Counted from the first letter of the stretch, positions 1 to 7,102 are shown. The stretch: DNA of 10,841 nucleotides from an uncultured Brevundimonas sp. (GCA_946885435.1 CAMPGL010000065.1:1-10841), one strand, 5' to 3'. Program-made: numbers and translations. Notes: generated from the sequence alone by a model not told the origin.

Positions 1-53
1 CATACGAGATAGGAGTCCGTCTCGTGGGCTCGGAGATGTGGTATAAGAGACAG
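1..53 (+). other. Illumina Nextera P7 adapter with i7 index (non-genomic)
   Basis: These bases match the Nextera i7 oligonucleotide and not a bacterial gene. Positions 1-10 are the end of the P7 flow-cell sequence. Positions 11-18 (AGGAGTCC) are the index, which from memory is the adapter form of Nextera N705. Positions 19-53 are the Read 2 adapter ending in the Tn5 mosaic end (TATAAGAGACAG at 42-53). There is one extra G at 40/41 relative to the standard adapter. Genomic sequence begins at 54. The contig was therefore not adapter-trimmed, and any reading frame drawn across 1-53 is meaningless. Confidence 0.97.
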
Positions 54-884
54 GGCCAGCGCACGCGCACGTCGGGCGCGGCCATCGGCCAGCATAACCT
101 CCGCCGAGGCGATCACGGCGTTCAGGCGGTCGGTGAAGCCGGCCAGGGCCGACGGATCGGGCTGAACGCGCCGAGGCCGCTTGGCGTCGAGGCCCATCGT
201 CTTGCGCCAGTCGTCCCGCCAGGCCTGGATTGCGCGGATCGCCTGGTCCAGCCGGTCGGCCGCCACGGCGTCGGCGTTCTGCAGCGCGCGGGCCAGCGGC
301 AGGTGGCCCAGTCCTGCCATTCGGCCGGCCGACAGCGTCTCGAGTCGCTCCGCGAGCGACGCGCGCGGCGACACCTCGCCCTCCGGCGCTTCGTCCAGCG
401 CATCCGCCAGTCGGGCCCGCCCGGCCTCCAGCCATGCCCCCAGCTCCACGATGGGACCGCGCAGGGCCTCGAGCGCGGGATCGAGGTCCGAAACGCGCAG
501 CCGCAGGCGCTCCGCTTGGGCGGACAGTTCTCCGGCCAGTGACGCAAGCGGGCTGTCGACCGCGGCGAAGCTCCGTCGCATCGCCTTCAGGCGGCCGCTG
601 CGGCTGTCGAAGAGGCCCATGAGTCCGGCCCGGGGCGTGAGCGCCCGCGGATCCAGTCCGGCGGCGGCGGCGCGCGCCTCGGCCATCAGCCGGGCGGCCT
701 CCTCGGCGGCCTGGCCGCCCTCATCGCGAGCCACGCTGGCGCAAGCGGCGGCCAGGGACGCGCGGGCCTCTTCGCCGAAGCTCGGGAAGGCCGCGACGTT
801 GCGCGGGTCCAGGGCCATGCGGATTTCGCCGACGCGATGGGCGTCGGGACGCGGAACGGCTTGAAACGGCCTCTCTGCGGTCAT
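54..884 (-). CDS. TelA-like (toxic anion resistance family) protein, C-terminus missing
   Basis: An open frame of 277 codons starts at ATG 884 and runs without a stop to the adapter junction at 54, so the C-terminus is lost to the contig edge. GGGGGAGA just upstream of the ATG is a good ribosome binding site. The protein is alanine- and arginine-rich and looks largely helical. The order of blocks resembles TelA/PF05816: an early FPSFGEEARASL stretch, then LDPRALTPRAGLMGLFDS near residues 95-115, a long helix with SGRLKAMRRSFAAVDSPLAS, then LRGPIVELGAWLEAG around residue 165 and AIQAWRDDWRK around 230. TelA proteins are cytoplasmic and linked to tellurite and other envelope stress; the molecular role is poorly defined. 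Family assignment is by remembered pattern, so it is moderate. An otherwise unknown helical protein is the alternative. It lies upstream of scoAB on the map, but transcription runs away from scoB with a 100-base gap. Confidence 0.6.
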
Positions 885-963
885 GGCGTCTCCCCCGGGT
901 CGTGCGATGCCGGGAGGGACACTAGGCCAGGGCGAACGCGCGCGTCACCCCATGCGCCTGAGA

Positions 964-980
964 GGCGACAGCGTGTCGCC
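964..980 (-). terminator. Hairpin just after scoB, possible terminator
   Basis: A perfect 7-bp stem (GGCGACA / TGTCGCC) with a 3-base loop starts about five bases beyond the scoB stop codon. No T-run follows it on the minus strand, so it is not a classical intrinsic terminator. It could stabilise the scoAB mRNA 3' end or act with Rho. The assignment is inferred from position and symmetry. Confidence 0.45.
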
Positions 981-984
981 GGGC

Positions 985-1635
985 TCAGCCGACGCCGGGC
1001 TTCACGGTGTAGGCGGCCTCGGTCTTGGCCGCGACCTCTTCGAGGGTGACGCCGTCAGCCAGCTCGACCAGCTCCAGGCCCGACCCGTCCGGCTTGACGT
1101 CGAATGTCGCCAGGTCGGTGATGATCCGGCTGACCACGCCCGTGCCCGTCAGCGGCAGGGTGCAGCGCTTCAGCACCTTGGACTGGCCGTGCTTGTTGGC
1201 GTGCTCCATGACCACGACCACGCGCTTGACGCCGGCGACCAGGTCCATGGCGCCGCCCATGCCCTTCACCAGCTTGCCCGGGATCATCCAGTTGGCGATG
1301 TCGCCGTTCTCGGCCACTTCCATGGCGCCCAGGATGGACAGATTGATGTGGCCGCCGCGGATCATGGCGAAGCTGTCGGCCGAGCTGAAATAGCTGGTTT
1401 CGGGGATCTCCGAGATGGTCTGCTTGCCGGCGTTGATCAGGTCCGGGTCGACCTCGTCGTCATAGGGGAAGGGGCCCATGCCGAGCATGCCGTTCTCGGA
1501 CTGCAGCGTCACCTCCATCCCGGCCGGGATGTAGTTGGCCACCAGCGTAGGAATGCCGATGCCGAGGTTCACATAAAAGCCGTCCTGCAGCTCCTGGGCG
1601 GCGCGCTGGGCCAGCTGTTCGCGGGTGCGGGGCAT
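985..1635 (-). CDS. scoB: 3-oxoacid CoA-transferase subunit B
   Basis: This 216-residue protein is the beta subunit of a 3-oxoacid (succinyl-CoA:acetoacetate) CoA-transferase. The enzyme moves CoA from succinyl-CoA to acetoacetate or a related 3-oxoacid, feeding acetoacetyl-CoA to thiolase in the cytoplasm. LGIGIPT is at residues 24-30 and SENG at 46-49. Glu47 is the expected catalytic glutamate that forms the CoA thioester. GMGGAMDL and the following VVVVMEH strand are also typical. Length matches the family. The start ATG shares its A with the scoA stop (TGATG), indicating translational coupling and equal subunit production. PcaJ (3-oxoadipate CoA-transferase) is a close paralogue and cannot be excluded on sequence alone, but no other beta-ketoadipate genes are present here. 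Confidence 0.93.
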   Translation of the reverse strand: MPRTREQLAQRAAQELQDGFYVNLGIGIPTLVANYIPAGMEVTLQSENGMLGMGPFPYDDEVDPDLINAGKQTISEIPETSYFSSADSFAMIRGGHINLSILGAMEVAENGDIANWMIPGKLVKGMGGAMDLVAGVKRVVVVMEHANKHGQSKVLKRCTLPLTGTGVVSRIITDLATFDVKPDGSGLELVELADGVTLEEVAAKTEAAYTVKPGVG

Positions 1636-2339
1636 CAGGCGGTCTCCCTTTGGCGGACGGTGCGCTGCTCGATGCGCTTCTCGAAGGTCCCCTGGACCAG
1701 GCGGTCGACGTAGATGCCGGGCGTGTGGATCTGGTCCGGGTCGAGCGAGCCGACGGGAACGATCTCCTCGACCTCGACCACCGTGACCTTGCCCGCCGTG
1801 GCCATCATCGGATTGAAGTTGCGGGCGGTCTTGCGGAACATCAGGTTGCCGCGCTCGTCGGCCTTCCAGGCCTTCACGATCGACAGGTCGGCGACCAGGC
1901 CGGTCTCCATGACGTAGTCGCGGCCGTTGAAGGCGCGGACTTCCTTGCCTTCGGCGACCAGGGTGCCGACGCCGGTGGCCGTGAAGAAGGCCGGGATGCC
2001 GGCTCCGCCGGCGCGGATGCGCTCGGCGAGCGTGCCCTGCGGATTGAACTCCAGCTCCAGCTCACCCGACAGGTACTGGCGCTCGAACTCCTTGTTCTCA
2101 CCGACGTAGGACGAGATCATCTTGCGGATCTGCCGGGTCTCCAGCAGCTGGCCCAGGCCGAAGCCGTCGACGCCGGCGTTGTTCGAGATGACGGTGATCC
2201 CCTTCACCCTAGTATCGCGCAGCGCGGCGATCAGGTTCTCGGGAATGCCGCACAGGCCGAACCCGCCGGCCATGACGGTCATGCCGTCGAAGGTGACGCC
2301 TTCCAGCGCCGACCGGGCGTCGGGGAAGATTTTCCGCAT
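1635..2339 (-). CDS. scoA: 3-oxoacid CoA-transferase subunit A
   Basis: This is the alpha subunit (234 residues) that pairs with ScoB. The glycine-rich [10 protein letters not shown] motif at residues 25-34 contributes to CoA binding. VISNNAG, the [17 protein letters not shown] block and GRDYVMET further along are standard for this subunit. The frame stays open upstream to 2714, but the ATG at 2339 is chosen because GAGGAAG precedes it at good spacing, conserved sequence begins there, and the extension would run into the divergent lipoprotein gene. The stop overlaps the scoB start by one base. A perfect 16-base dyad sits 22 bases upstream of the start and may be the operator. The pair probably serves acetoacetate, leucine or polyhydroxybutyrate breakdown; which of these is not shown here. 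Confidence 0.93.
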   Translation of the reverse strand: MRKIFPDARSALEGVTFDGMTVMAGGFGLCGIPENLIAALRDTRVKGITVISNNAGVDGFGLGQLLETRQIRKMISSYVGENKEFERQYLSGELELEFNPQGTLAERIRAGGAGIPAFFTATGVGTLVAEGKEVRAFNGRDYVMETGLVADLSIVKAWKADERGNLMFRKTARNFNPMMATAGKVTVVEVEEIVPVGSLDPDQIHTPGIYVDRLVQGTFEKRIEQRTVRQRETA

Positions 2340-2361
2340 CGCTTCCTCGTTTATTTCACCG

Positions 2362-2377
2362 TGCGATGAATATCGCA
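2362..2377 (-). promoter_or_regulatory. Perfect dyad upstream of scoA, putative operator
   Basis: TGCGAT-N4-ATCGCA is a perfect 6-bp inverted repeat centred about 30 bases before the scoA start, in the 141-base gap between scoA and the divergent lipoprotein gene. A second, weaker dyad (GCAGG-N4-CCTGC, 2375-2388) overlaps its right arm. Position and symmetry suit a repressor site controlling scoAB. No regulator gene is in the window and the family of the regulator cannot be told. Confidence 0.45.
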
Positions 2378-2480
2378 GGCCGTCCTGCTCAATACGGTGA
2401 CGCGCGCTCGCGGGCAAGGTGGCCCGGGAACGCCCGCCTCGGCTTGGCCGTTTGCAGCACGCTAGAGGAGGAGAGACCCG

Positions 2481-2825
2481 ATGCGCGTTCCGATGACGAT
2501 CATGGCCGTGGCGACCTGCGGCCTGGTGGCCTCCGGCTGTTCGACCTTCAACGACTACGCCTCGGCCTGCGAGCGCGACTACGCCCGCAACCGGGAGATC
2601 GCGATGGCCTCGGGCGCCGCCCTGGGCGCCGCCATCGGGGCGGCGGTGGCCGGCCGGGAGAATCGCGAGGAGGGCGCGGCCATCGGCGCCGCGGCCGGCG
2701 CGCTGCTGGGCCACCAGCTGTCAGCGGAGGAGGATCCCTGCGGCTACGGCTTCGGCGGGTACAACCGCGACTACCGCTATGGGCGCGAGCGCATCTACTG
2801 GCGTGACGGCCCCCGCCCTTGGTGA
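2481..2825 (+). CDS. Glycine-zipper lipoprotein
   Basis: This 114-residue protein has a short hydrophobic signal followed by VASGC, so Cys20 is the likely lipidated residue after signal peptidase II cleavage. Two glycine-zipper segments follow, at about residues 44-58 and 64-77, rich in GxxxG spacing ([14 protein letters not shown] and [13 protein letters not shown]). These resemble small outer-membrane proteins with YMGG/17-kDa-antigen-like domains. The C-terminus is rich in Tyr, Arg and Gly. AGGAGGAGAG lies a few bases before the ATG and is a strong ribosome binding site. The gene is convergent with the kinase gene, 11 bases apart. The role is unknown; envelope association is inferred from the signal and the zipper. 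Confidence 0.85.
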   Translation: MRVPMTIMAVATCGLVASGCSTFNDYASACERDYARNREIAMASGAALGAAIGAAVAGRENREEGAAIGAAAGALLGHQLSAEEDPCGYGFGGYNRDYRYGRERIYWRDGPRPW

Positions 2826-2836
2826 GGGCCTGAGGG

Positions 2837-4462
2837 TCAGGCCACGCGCGCGGCGCGTTCGGCGGGACTGGCCTCGGCCTGATCGGCGGCCAGGGCCACG
2901 TTCATGGCCGCGCGCAGGCGCTCGGGCTTGATGGGCTTTTCGACCACGGCCGCCATGCCGATCGCCAGGTAGTGCTTGGCGTCGTCCGGATCGGCGTTGG
3001 CGGTCAGGGCGACGATCGGGGTGCGCGACTCGGGTCCCTCCAGCGCGCGGATGGCCTGGGTGGCTTCCACCCCGTCCATGCGCGGCATCTTGATGTCCAT
3101 AAGCACCAGGTCGAACCGGCCGGACTTCACGGCCTCGACGGCTTCGACACCGTCCTCGGCGTGGGCCGAGGTGCAGCCGAACATCTCGCACAGCGCCTGG
3201 GCTACCACGCGGTTGGTGGCGTTATCGTCGACGATGAGGATGTGCGGCTGAGCCGTCAGGTTCAGGTCGCTGAGTTCGGCGACGTTGGAAGCCGGGGCCT
3301 CCTCGGTTTCAATGTAGACGCGCGGCGCGGCCAGGCCGAAGACGAAGGTCGCCCCGTGGCCGGCGTTGCTCTCGGCGCGAATTCCGCCGCCCATGGTCTG
3401 CATCAGCAGCCGGCAGATCGGCAGGCCCAGGCCGCCGGACTTGGCGTCCTCGGCGTTGGTGGCCACGTCGAACAGATGTTCCAGGCGATCCGGGTCGATG
3501 CCCTGGCCGTTGTCGCGGACGCGGGCCTCTATGCGGACGCTGTCGCCCTGAACCCAAGCTTTCATCGACGCCTCGACGACGCCGTTCCGGGCGTACTTCA
3601 GGGCGTTGCCGATCAGATGGTTGAACACCTGGCGCAGGCGCTGGCCGTCCATCTCGACGGCGAGTTCGGTGTCGCCTTCGTAGCCGACCATCAGGCTGAC
3701 GCCGTCCTGGGCGGCGCGCGGCCCCCACAGGGTCTCCAGGTCGTCCATCAGCTGGCGCAGGACCATCGGCCTGGGATTGAGCGTCAGCTCGCCGGCTTCG
3801 GCGCGGGCGAGGTCGACCGCGTCCTCCACGATCCGCATCGTCGTTTCCGAGGAGTCGACGATCGTCTGGACATAGGCCTGGGCGTCCGGGCCCAGCGGCT
3901 GGCGCTGCAGCAGTTCGGCCACGGCCAGCACCCCGTTCATGGGCGTGCGGAGTTCGCGGTTCAGAACCGACAGGAAGGTGCTCTTGGAGCGCGCGGCGGC
4001 ACGGACCTGCTCGGCGGCCTCCGCCTCGCGCGCGGCCGCGGCGGCGCGCAGGTCGTCGGCGTCCTGATCCTGCTGGCAGTTGGCCTGGAGCAGGCGGACC
4101 AGCGAACCGACACCGCTGTAGCGGCCCTGGTCGGTCACGACGAAGCCGCGCAGCACGTGCGAGGCGCGCTGGCCCAGCAGAGCCTGACCAAGGGTGGAAA
4201 TCTTGACGGAGCCTTCGACAACGACCGGCTCGACATCCATCAGGGCCGAGACGGGGCGGGCGCCGTAGAGGGTGCGGCCGTTCTCGGCGGCCAGCTTGCG
4301 CAGGAAGACATCGCGCTCGACCACGCCCACGGGGCGGCCGTCCTCGACCACCGCAAGCAGCAGCGTGTCCGGCTCGCGATCGAACCGGTCATAGGCTTCG
4401 CTGCACGGCGTGTCCGGGCGGATGGGCTCGGAGCGTTCACACAACGCGTCGATCGTCGGCAT
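2837..4462 (-). CDS. Hybrid histidine kinase with CBS-like input and degenerate H-box
   Basis: This 541-residue soluble protein has no membrane segment. Residues 1-125 resemble a pair of CBS domains (VVEDGRPVGVVERDVF near 38-53; GFVVTDQGR near 106-114). An Ala/Glu-rich coiled coil spans about 135-160. The dimerisation helix follows at about 160-225. The catalytic ATPase domain (235-380) has N-box Asn286, the G1 motif DNGQGI at 317-322 and GGLGL at 343-347. The C-terminal receiver (406-525) has Asp412-Asp413, phospho-acceptor Asp456, Thr487 and Lys509, so it looks functional. The H-box reads FLSVLNRELRTP: Arg169 stands where the autophosphorylated His of the usual SHELRTP should be. Autophosphorylation by the normal route is thus not expected. 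It may be a pseudokinase scaffold or allosteric partner, as with DivL, whose H-box has Tyr. GAAGG precedes the ATG. No cognate response-regulator gene is adjacent. Confidence 0.92.
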   Translation of the reverse strand: MPTIDALCERSEPIRPDTPCSEAYDRFDREPDTLLLAVVEDGRPVGVVERDVFLRKLAAENGRTLYGARPVSALMDVEPVVVEGSVKISTLGQALLGQRASHVLRGFVVTDQGRYSGVGSLVRLLQANCQQDQDADDLRAAAAAREAEAAEQVRAAARSKSTFLSVLNRELRTPMNGVLAVAELLQRQPLGPDAQAYVQTIVDSSETTMRIVEDAVDLARAEAGELTLNPRPMVLRQLMDDLETLWGPRAAQDGVSLMVGYEGDTELAVEMDGQRLRQVFNHLIGNALKYARNGVVEASMKAWVQGDSVRIEARVRDNGQGIDPDRLEHLFDVATNAEDAKSGGLGLPICRLLMQTMGGGIRAESNAGHGATFVFGLAAPRVYIETEEAPASNVAELSDLNLTAQPHILIVDDNATNRVVAQALCEMFGCTSAHAEDGVEAVEAVKSGRFDLVLMDIKMPRMDGVEATQAIRALEGPESRTPIVALTANADPDDAKHYLAIGMAAVVEKPIKPERLRAAMNVALAADQAEASPAERAARVA

Positions 4463-4526
4463 GCGGGCCTTCGAGGGCTACTGAGGCCGGTAATATCCAC
4501 AGCCGCGCTTGCAGAAGGGTTAAGGG

Positions 4527-4546
4527 CGAAAAGCCGCGTTTCGGCT
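4527..4546 (-). terminator. Short hairpin plus T-run at the end of cutA
   Basis: On the minus strand AGCCG-AAACG-CGGCT is followed directly by TTT, giving a 5-bp GC-rich stem and four consecutive T residues counting the stem's last base. The stem begins at the cutA stop codon. It may be a weak intrinsic terminator separating cutA from the kinase gene downstream. The stem is short, so the call is tentative. Confidence 0.4.
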
Positions 4547-4871
4547 AGTCGAGGGTCTCGCTCCCCACCCAGGCGAGATAGGCCGGGTTCGAGCCTCCGG
4601 GGGCGACCGCCAGGGCCACCACGGCGGGGGTGTCGTAGGGGTGGCGCTCCAGGATCAGCGCGGTCAGCCGCTCGACGCAGGCGCTGCGGGTCTTGAAGAT
4701 CACGGGCGTCTCGACCGCCCGCTCGACGGCGCCTTCCCAGCGGTAGATCGACCGCGCGCCCGACAGGATGTTGGCGCAGGCCGCGAGCCGCTCGGTCACG
4801 GCCTCCGCGGCGAAGGTCTCCGCAGTTTCCGCGTCGGGCCAGGTGGTGTAAAGAAGCACGATCTGATCCAC
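4545..4871 (-). CDS. cutA: CutA divalent-cation tolerance protein
   Basis: CutA1 is a small trimeric cytoplasmic protein linked to copper and divalent-metal tolerance, though its biochemical role remains debated. The protein shows the family pattern: a first beta strand IVLLYTTWPD, ERLAACANI, then SIYRWEG, FKTR and a late HPYDTPAVVAL block. With a GTG start at 4871 it has 108 residues, a normal CutA length. That start is preferred because AAGGG lies seven bases upstream and the conserved region begins almost at once. An in-frame ATG at 4889 would add six residues but has no visible ribosome binding site. The gene is divergent from queC with a 51-base gap. It is a single gene and appears unrelated to its neighbours. 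Confidence 0.93.
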   Translation of the reverse strand: MDQIVLLYTTWPDAETAETFAAEAVTERLAACANILSGARSIYRWEGAVERAVETPVIFKTRSACVERLTALILERHPYDTPAVVALAVAPGGSNPAYLAWVGSETLD

Positions 4872-4922
4872 GTCTGAGCCCTTTTGCATGCGCGCGGCCG
4901 AACGGCCGACCGCAGGTTTGTC

Positions 4923-5645
4923 ATGTCCGAAACCCCCTCACAGCCGCAAGGGTCCGCGCTCGTCCTGTTTTCGGGCGGGCAGGACAGCGCGACGTGCCTG
5001 GCGTGGGCGCTTAACCGCTTCGCGCGGGTGGAGACGGTGGGCTTCGACTACGGCCAGCGGCACGCGGTGGAGATGCAGGCCCGGCTGACGGTGCTGGAGC
5101 GCCTGCCGCGCCTGAAGGCCGAGTGGGCGGGGCGACTGGGCCTTGACCACACGGTCGACCTGACCGGCTTCGGCCAGATCTCCGACAGCGCGCTCACGTC
5201 CGACCGGGCCATCGAGATGGACGAGCGCGGCCTGCCGACCAGCTTCGTGCCCGGCCGCAACCTCGTCTTCCTGACCTACGCGGCGGCGCTGGCCGACCGG
5301 CGGGGCATCGACGTGCTGGTCGGCGGCATGTGCGAGACGGACTTCTCCGGCTATCCGGACTGCCGCCGGGACACGCTGGACGCGCTGCAAGAGGCGCTCA
5401 GGCTCGGCATGGCCCGGCCGTTCGAGATCGTCACGCCCCTGATGTATCTGACCAAGGGCCAGACCTGGGTGCTGGCCGAACAGATCGGCGGCCGGCCGCT
5501 GGTCGAGCTGATCCTGGAGGACAGCCACACCTGCTACCTGGGCGAGCGCGGCGCGCGCCACGCCTGGGGCCACGGCTGCGGGGCCTGCCCGGCCTGCGAA
5601 CTGCGAGCGCAGGGCTGGGCCGACTACGCCGGGGTCCAGGCATGA
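4923..5645 (+). CDS. queC: 7-cyano-7-deazaguanine (preQ0) synthase
   Basis: QueC converts 7-carboxy-7-deazaguanine, ammonia and ATP to preQ0, the third dedicated step toward queuosine in tRNA. The 240-residue protein has the PP-loop FSGGQDSAT at residues 16-24, the GFDYGQRH segment that follows, and [15 protein letters not shown]. Four cysteines near the end (204, 219, 222, 225) form the expected zinc site. The ATG at 4923 is chosen because it gives the usual length and AGG occurs about nine bases upstream; a TTG at 4884 would add 13 residues without homology and overlap cutA's leader. The stop overlaps the queE start (ATGA), so queC heads a coupled queC-queE-queD operon. The ribosome binding site is weak. 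Confidence 0.95.
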   Translation: MSETPSQPQGSALVLFSGGQDSATCLAWALNRFARVETVGFDYGQRHAVEMQARLTVLERLPRLKAEWAGRLGLDHTVDLTGFGQISDSALTSDRAIEMDERGLPTSFVPGRNLVFLTYAAALADRRGIDVLVGGMCETDFSGYPDCRRDTLDALQEALRLGMARPFEIVTPLMYLTKGQTWVLAEQIGGRPLVELILEDSHTCYLGERGARHAWGHGCGACPACELRAQGWADYAGVQA

Positions 5646-6277
5646 CCTATTCGGTCAAGGAGATATTCCTGACAGTGCAGGGCGAGGGCGGCCAGGCCGG
5701 CCGGCCGGCTGTCTTCCTGCGCTTTTCCGGGTGCAACCTGTGGAACGGTCTCGAGCGCGACCGTGCGACCTCGGTCTGCACCTTCTGCGACACCGATTTC
5801 GTCGGGACGAACGGCGAGGGCGGCGGCAAGTTCTCGACACCCGAGGCGCTCGCCGACGCGGTCGCCGGTTTGTGGCGGGGCGGGGAGGGCGATCCGCGCC
5901 TCGTCGTCTGCACCGGCGGCGAGCCGCTGCTTCAGCTTGACGAGGCGCTGATTGCGGCCCTGCACGCGCGCGGCTTCGAGATCGCGCTGGAGACCAACGG
6001 CACGCTGCCGGCGCCTTCCGGCGTCGACTGGATCTGCGTCAGTCCCAAGGCCGACGCCGAGGTGGTCCAGACCTCCGGCCAGGAACTGAAGCTGGTCTAT
6101 CCGCAGCCCGGCGTGGACCCGGCCCGCTTCGAGGGGCTCGGCTTCGAGCGCTTCTGGCTCCAGCCCATGGACGGGCCCGACCGCGAGGCCAACACGCAGG
6201 CGGCGCTCGCCTACTGCCTGACCCACCCGCGCTGGCGCCTCAGCGTCCAGACCCACAAGTACATCGGCGTCCCCTGA
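5642..6277 (+). CDS. queE: 7-carboxy-7-deazaguanine synthase (radical SAM)
   Basis: QueE is a radical SAM enzyme that rearranges 6-carboxy-tetrahydropterin to 7-carboxy-7-deazaguanine, supplying QueC. The protein has 211 residues. The iron-sulfur cysteines are Cys31, Cys46 and Cys49, a C-x14-C-x2-C spacing in place of the common radical SAM C-x3-C-x2-C. This long spacing is known from Burkholderia multivorans QueE, so it is a recognised QueE subtype. TVQGEG at 11-16 and CTGGEPLLQ at 90-98 are further family motifs, the latter contacting SAM. The start ATG overlaps the queC stop by four bases. The frame is open further upstream inside queC, but that extension is only a shadow of queC. queD follows after two bases. 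Confidence 0.95.
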   Translation: MTYSVKEIFLTVQGEGGQAGRPAVFLRFSGCNLWNGLERDRATSVCTFCDTDFVGTNGEGGGKFSTPEALADAVAGLWRGGEGDPRLVVCTGGEPLLQLDEALIAALHARGFEIALETNGTLPAPSGVDWICVSPKADAEVVQTSGQELKLVYPQPGVDPARFEGLGFERFWLQPMDGPDREANTQAALAYCLTHPRWRLSVQTHKYIGVP

Positions 6278-6279
6278 CC

Positions 6280-6645
6280 ATGACCACCTTCGAAGTCACC
6301 AAGGCCGCGACCTTCGACGCCGCCCACCACTTTCCGCTGGGGCCCGAAGGCAGCCCGCACCGGCGCGTGCACGGCCACTCCTTCCAGGTGGAGGCCAGCG
6401 TGCGTGGCCAGCGCTCGGGCGACATGGGCTTCGTCGTCGACCTGACGCACCTGGAGGCGCGCCTGAAGGCCGCCGCCGCCGAGCTCGATCACTCGCTGCT
6501 GAACGAGCACGAGGGTCTGGAGAAGCCGAGCCTTGAGGCGCTGTGCCTGTGGTTCGCCGGCAAGCTCCAGCCGGACTTCCCCGGCCTGTCCCGCGTGACC
6601 CTCATCCGCCCGACGATCGGCGAGCGGTGCGTGCTGGAGCTCTGA
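6280..6645 (+). CDS. queD: 6-carboxy-tetrahydropterin synthase-like protein (QueD), variant active site
   Basis: QueD makes 6-carboxy-tetrahydropterin from dihydroneopterin triphosphate, the substrate for QueE. The 121-residue protein has the fold's zinc ligands His16, His31 and His33 (HGHS at 31-34) and the catalytic pair Asp70-His71. Numbering aligns well with E. coli QueD. The E. coli catalytic Cys27 position is His27 here (SPHRRVHGHS), and the substrate-binding Glu110 region reads RPT with Pro at 111. Both changes were judged by eye. Operon position two bases after queE strongly supports the QueD role despite these differences; a related pterin synthase is the alternative. A Cys-less form may be normal in this lineage. 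It is the last gene of the operon and a hairpin follows the stop. Confidence 0.9.
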   Translation: MTTFEVTKAATFDAAHHFPLGPEGSPHRRVHGHSFQVEASVRGQRSGDMGFVVDLTHLEARLKAAAAELDHSLLNEHEGLEKPSLEALCLWFAGKLQPDFPGLSRVTLIRPTIGERCVLEL

Positions 6646-6652
6646 TCACGGT

Positions 6653-6674
6653 TGTCGCTCACAGCAGAGCGACA
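6653..6674 (+). terminator. Hairpin downstream of queD with duplicated 3' arm
   Basis: TGTCGCTC-ACAGCA-GAGCGACA is a perfect 8-bp stem with a 6-base loop, starting eight bases after the queD stop. It probably marks the 3' end of the queCED transcript. No T-run follows. The right arm is repeated 16 bases further on (6683-6690), so an alternative pairing is possible. Confidence 0.5.
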
Positions 6675-6705
6675 CAGCGACAGAGCGACACGTTTCACCG
6701 TTTCA
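6665..6705 (+). repeat. Short direct repeats after queD
   Basis: CAGAGCGACAC occurs twice, at 6665-6675 and 6681-6691, with a 16-base period. GTTTCA follows twice, at 6692-6697 and 6700-6705. They lie in the 169-base gap between the convergent queD and lipoprotein genes. The rest of that gap (6706-6814) shows no gene; a loose inverted repeat (GGCTGA / TCAGCC, 6759-6788, long loop) is the only other structure seen. Confidence 0.6.
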
Positions 6706-6814
6706 AAGACCAGCCACGATCATAGGCGCGCCGCCGCAGACGGGGACAAACCGCGCCTGGCTGAGCCTCTTTCGGTGATTTTTCAGCCGCCTAGCCGGCG
6801 ACGATGTGGGGCGT

Positions 6815-7102
6815 TCAGCGGTCGTCGCGCGGGCGGTAGACCGAGCAGTCCTCGCTGCCGCCGCGCCGGTTGCGGCGCTCGCATTCGCGGCGCATCTCGC
6901 GCAGCTCCTCGGCGTCCGAGGTGGTGACCGCGTCGACGCCGGCGCCGACGACGGCGCCGGTCGCGCCTACCGCCGTGCCGACCACCGCGCCCGTCACGCC
7001 CACCGCCGCGCCGGCCACGGCGCCCACCAGGCAGCCCTGCAGGCCGAGCGAGGCGAGGAGCACGCTGGCGAGCGCGAGAGTGCGAAGAGAACGGTGGGTC
7101 AT
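6815..7102 (-). CDS. Glycine-zipper lipoprotein with tandem 11-residue repeat
   Basis: This 95-residue protein has an N-terminal Arg followed by a hydrophobic stretch and LQGC, so Cys24 is a likely lipidation site. Residues 25-59 are nearly all Gly, Ala, Val and Thr, with a tandem 11-residue unit (G-x-AVG-x-TGAVV at 31-41 and 42-52), typical of a glycine zipper that packs in or against a membrane. The C-terminal 35 residues are charged (EELREMRRECERRNRR) and contain two cysteines, Cys74 and Cys86. It differs from the lipoprotein at 2481, which has two separate zippers. No strong ribosome binding site is visible; GGAACC precedes the ATG. It follows the pirin gene by 72 bases on the same strand. 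Function is unknown; envelope location is inferred. Confidence 0.8.
   Translation of the reverse strand: MTHRSLRTLALASVLLASLGLQGCLVGAVAGAAVGVTGAVVGTAVGATGAVVGAGVDAVTTSDAEELREMRRECERRNRRGGSEDCSVYRPRDDR

Noticed and set aside
2340..2714. N-terminal extension of scoA
   Set aside because: It lacks homology, overlaps the divergent lipoprotein gene, and the ATG at 2339 has a good ribosome binding site.
2972..4696. A 574-codon plus-strand open frame opposite the kinase and cutA
   Set aside because: It is antisense to a well-motifed kinase and crosses into cutA. Long antisense frames are expected at this GC content, and the translation shows no recognisable domain.
4895..4908. CGGCCG-AA-CGGCCG in the cutA/queC gap as an operator
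   Set aside because: Each half is a self-palindrome common in GC-rich DNA; there is no other support.
6665..6705. Possible CRISPR-like repeats after queD
   Set aside because: The repeats are only 6-11 bases, occur twice, and have no spacer structure or cas genes.
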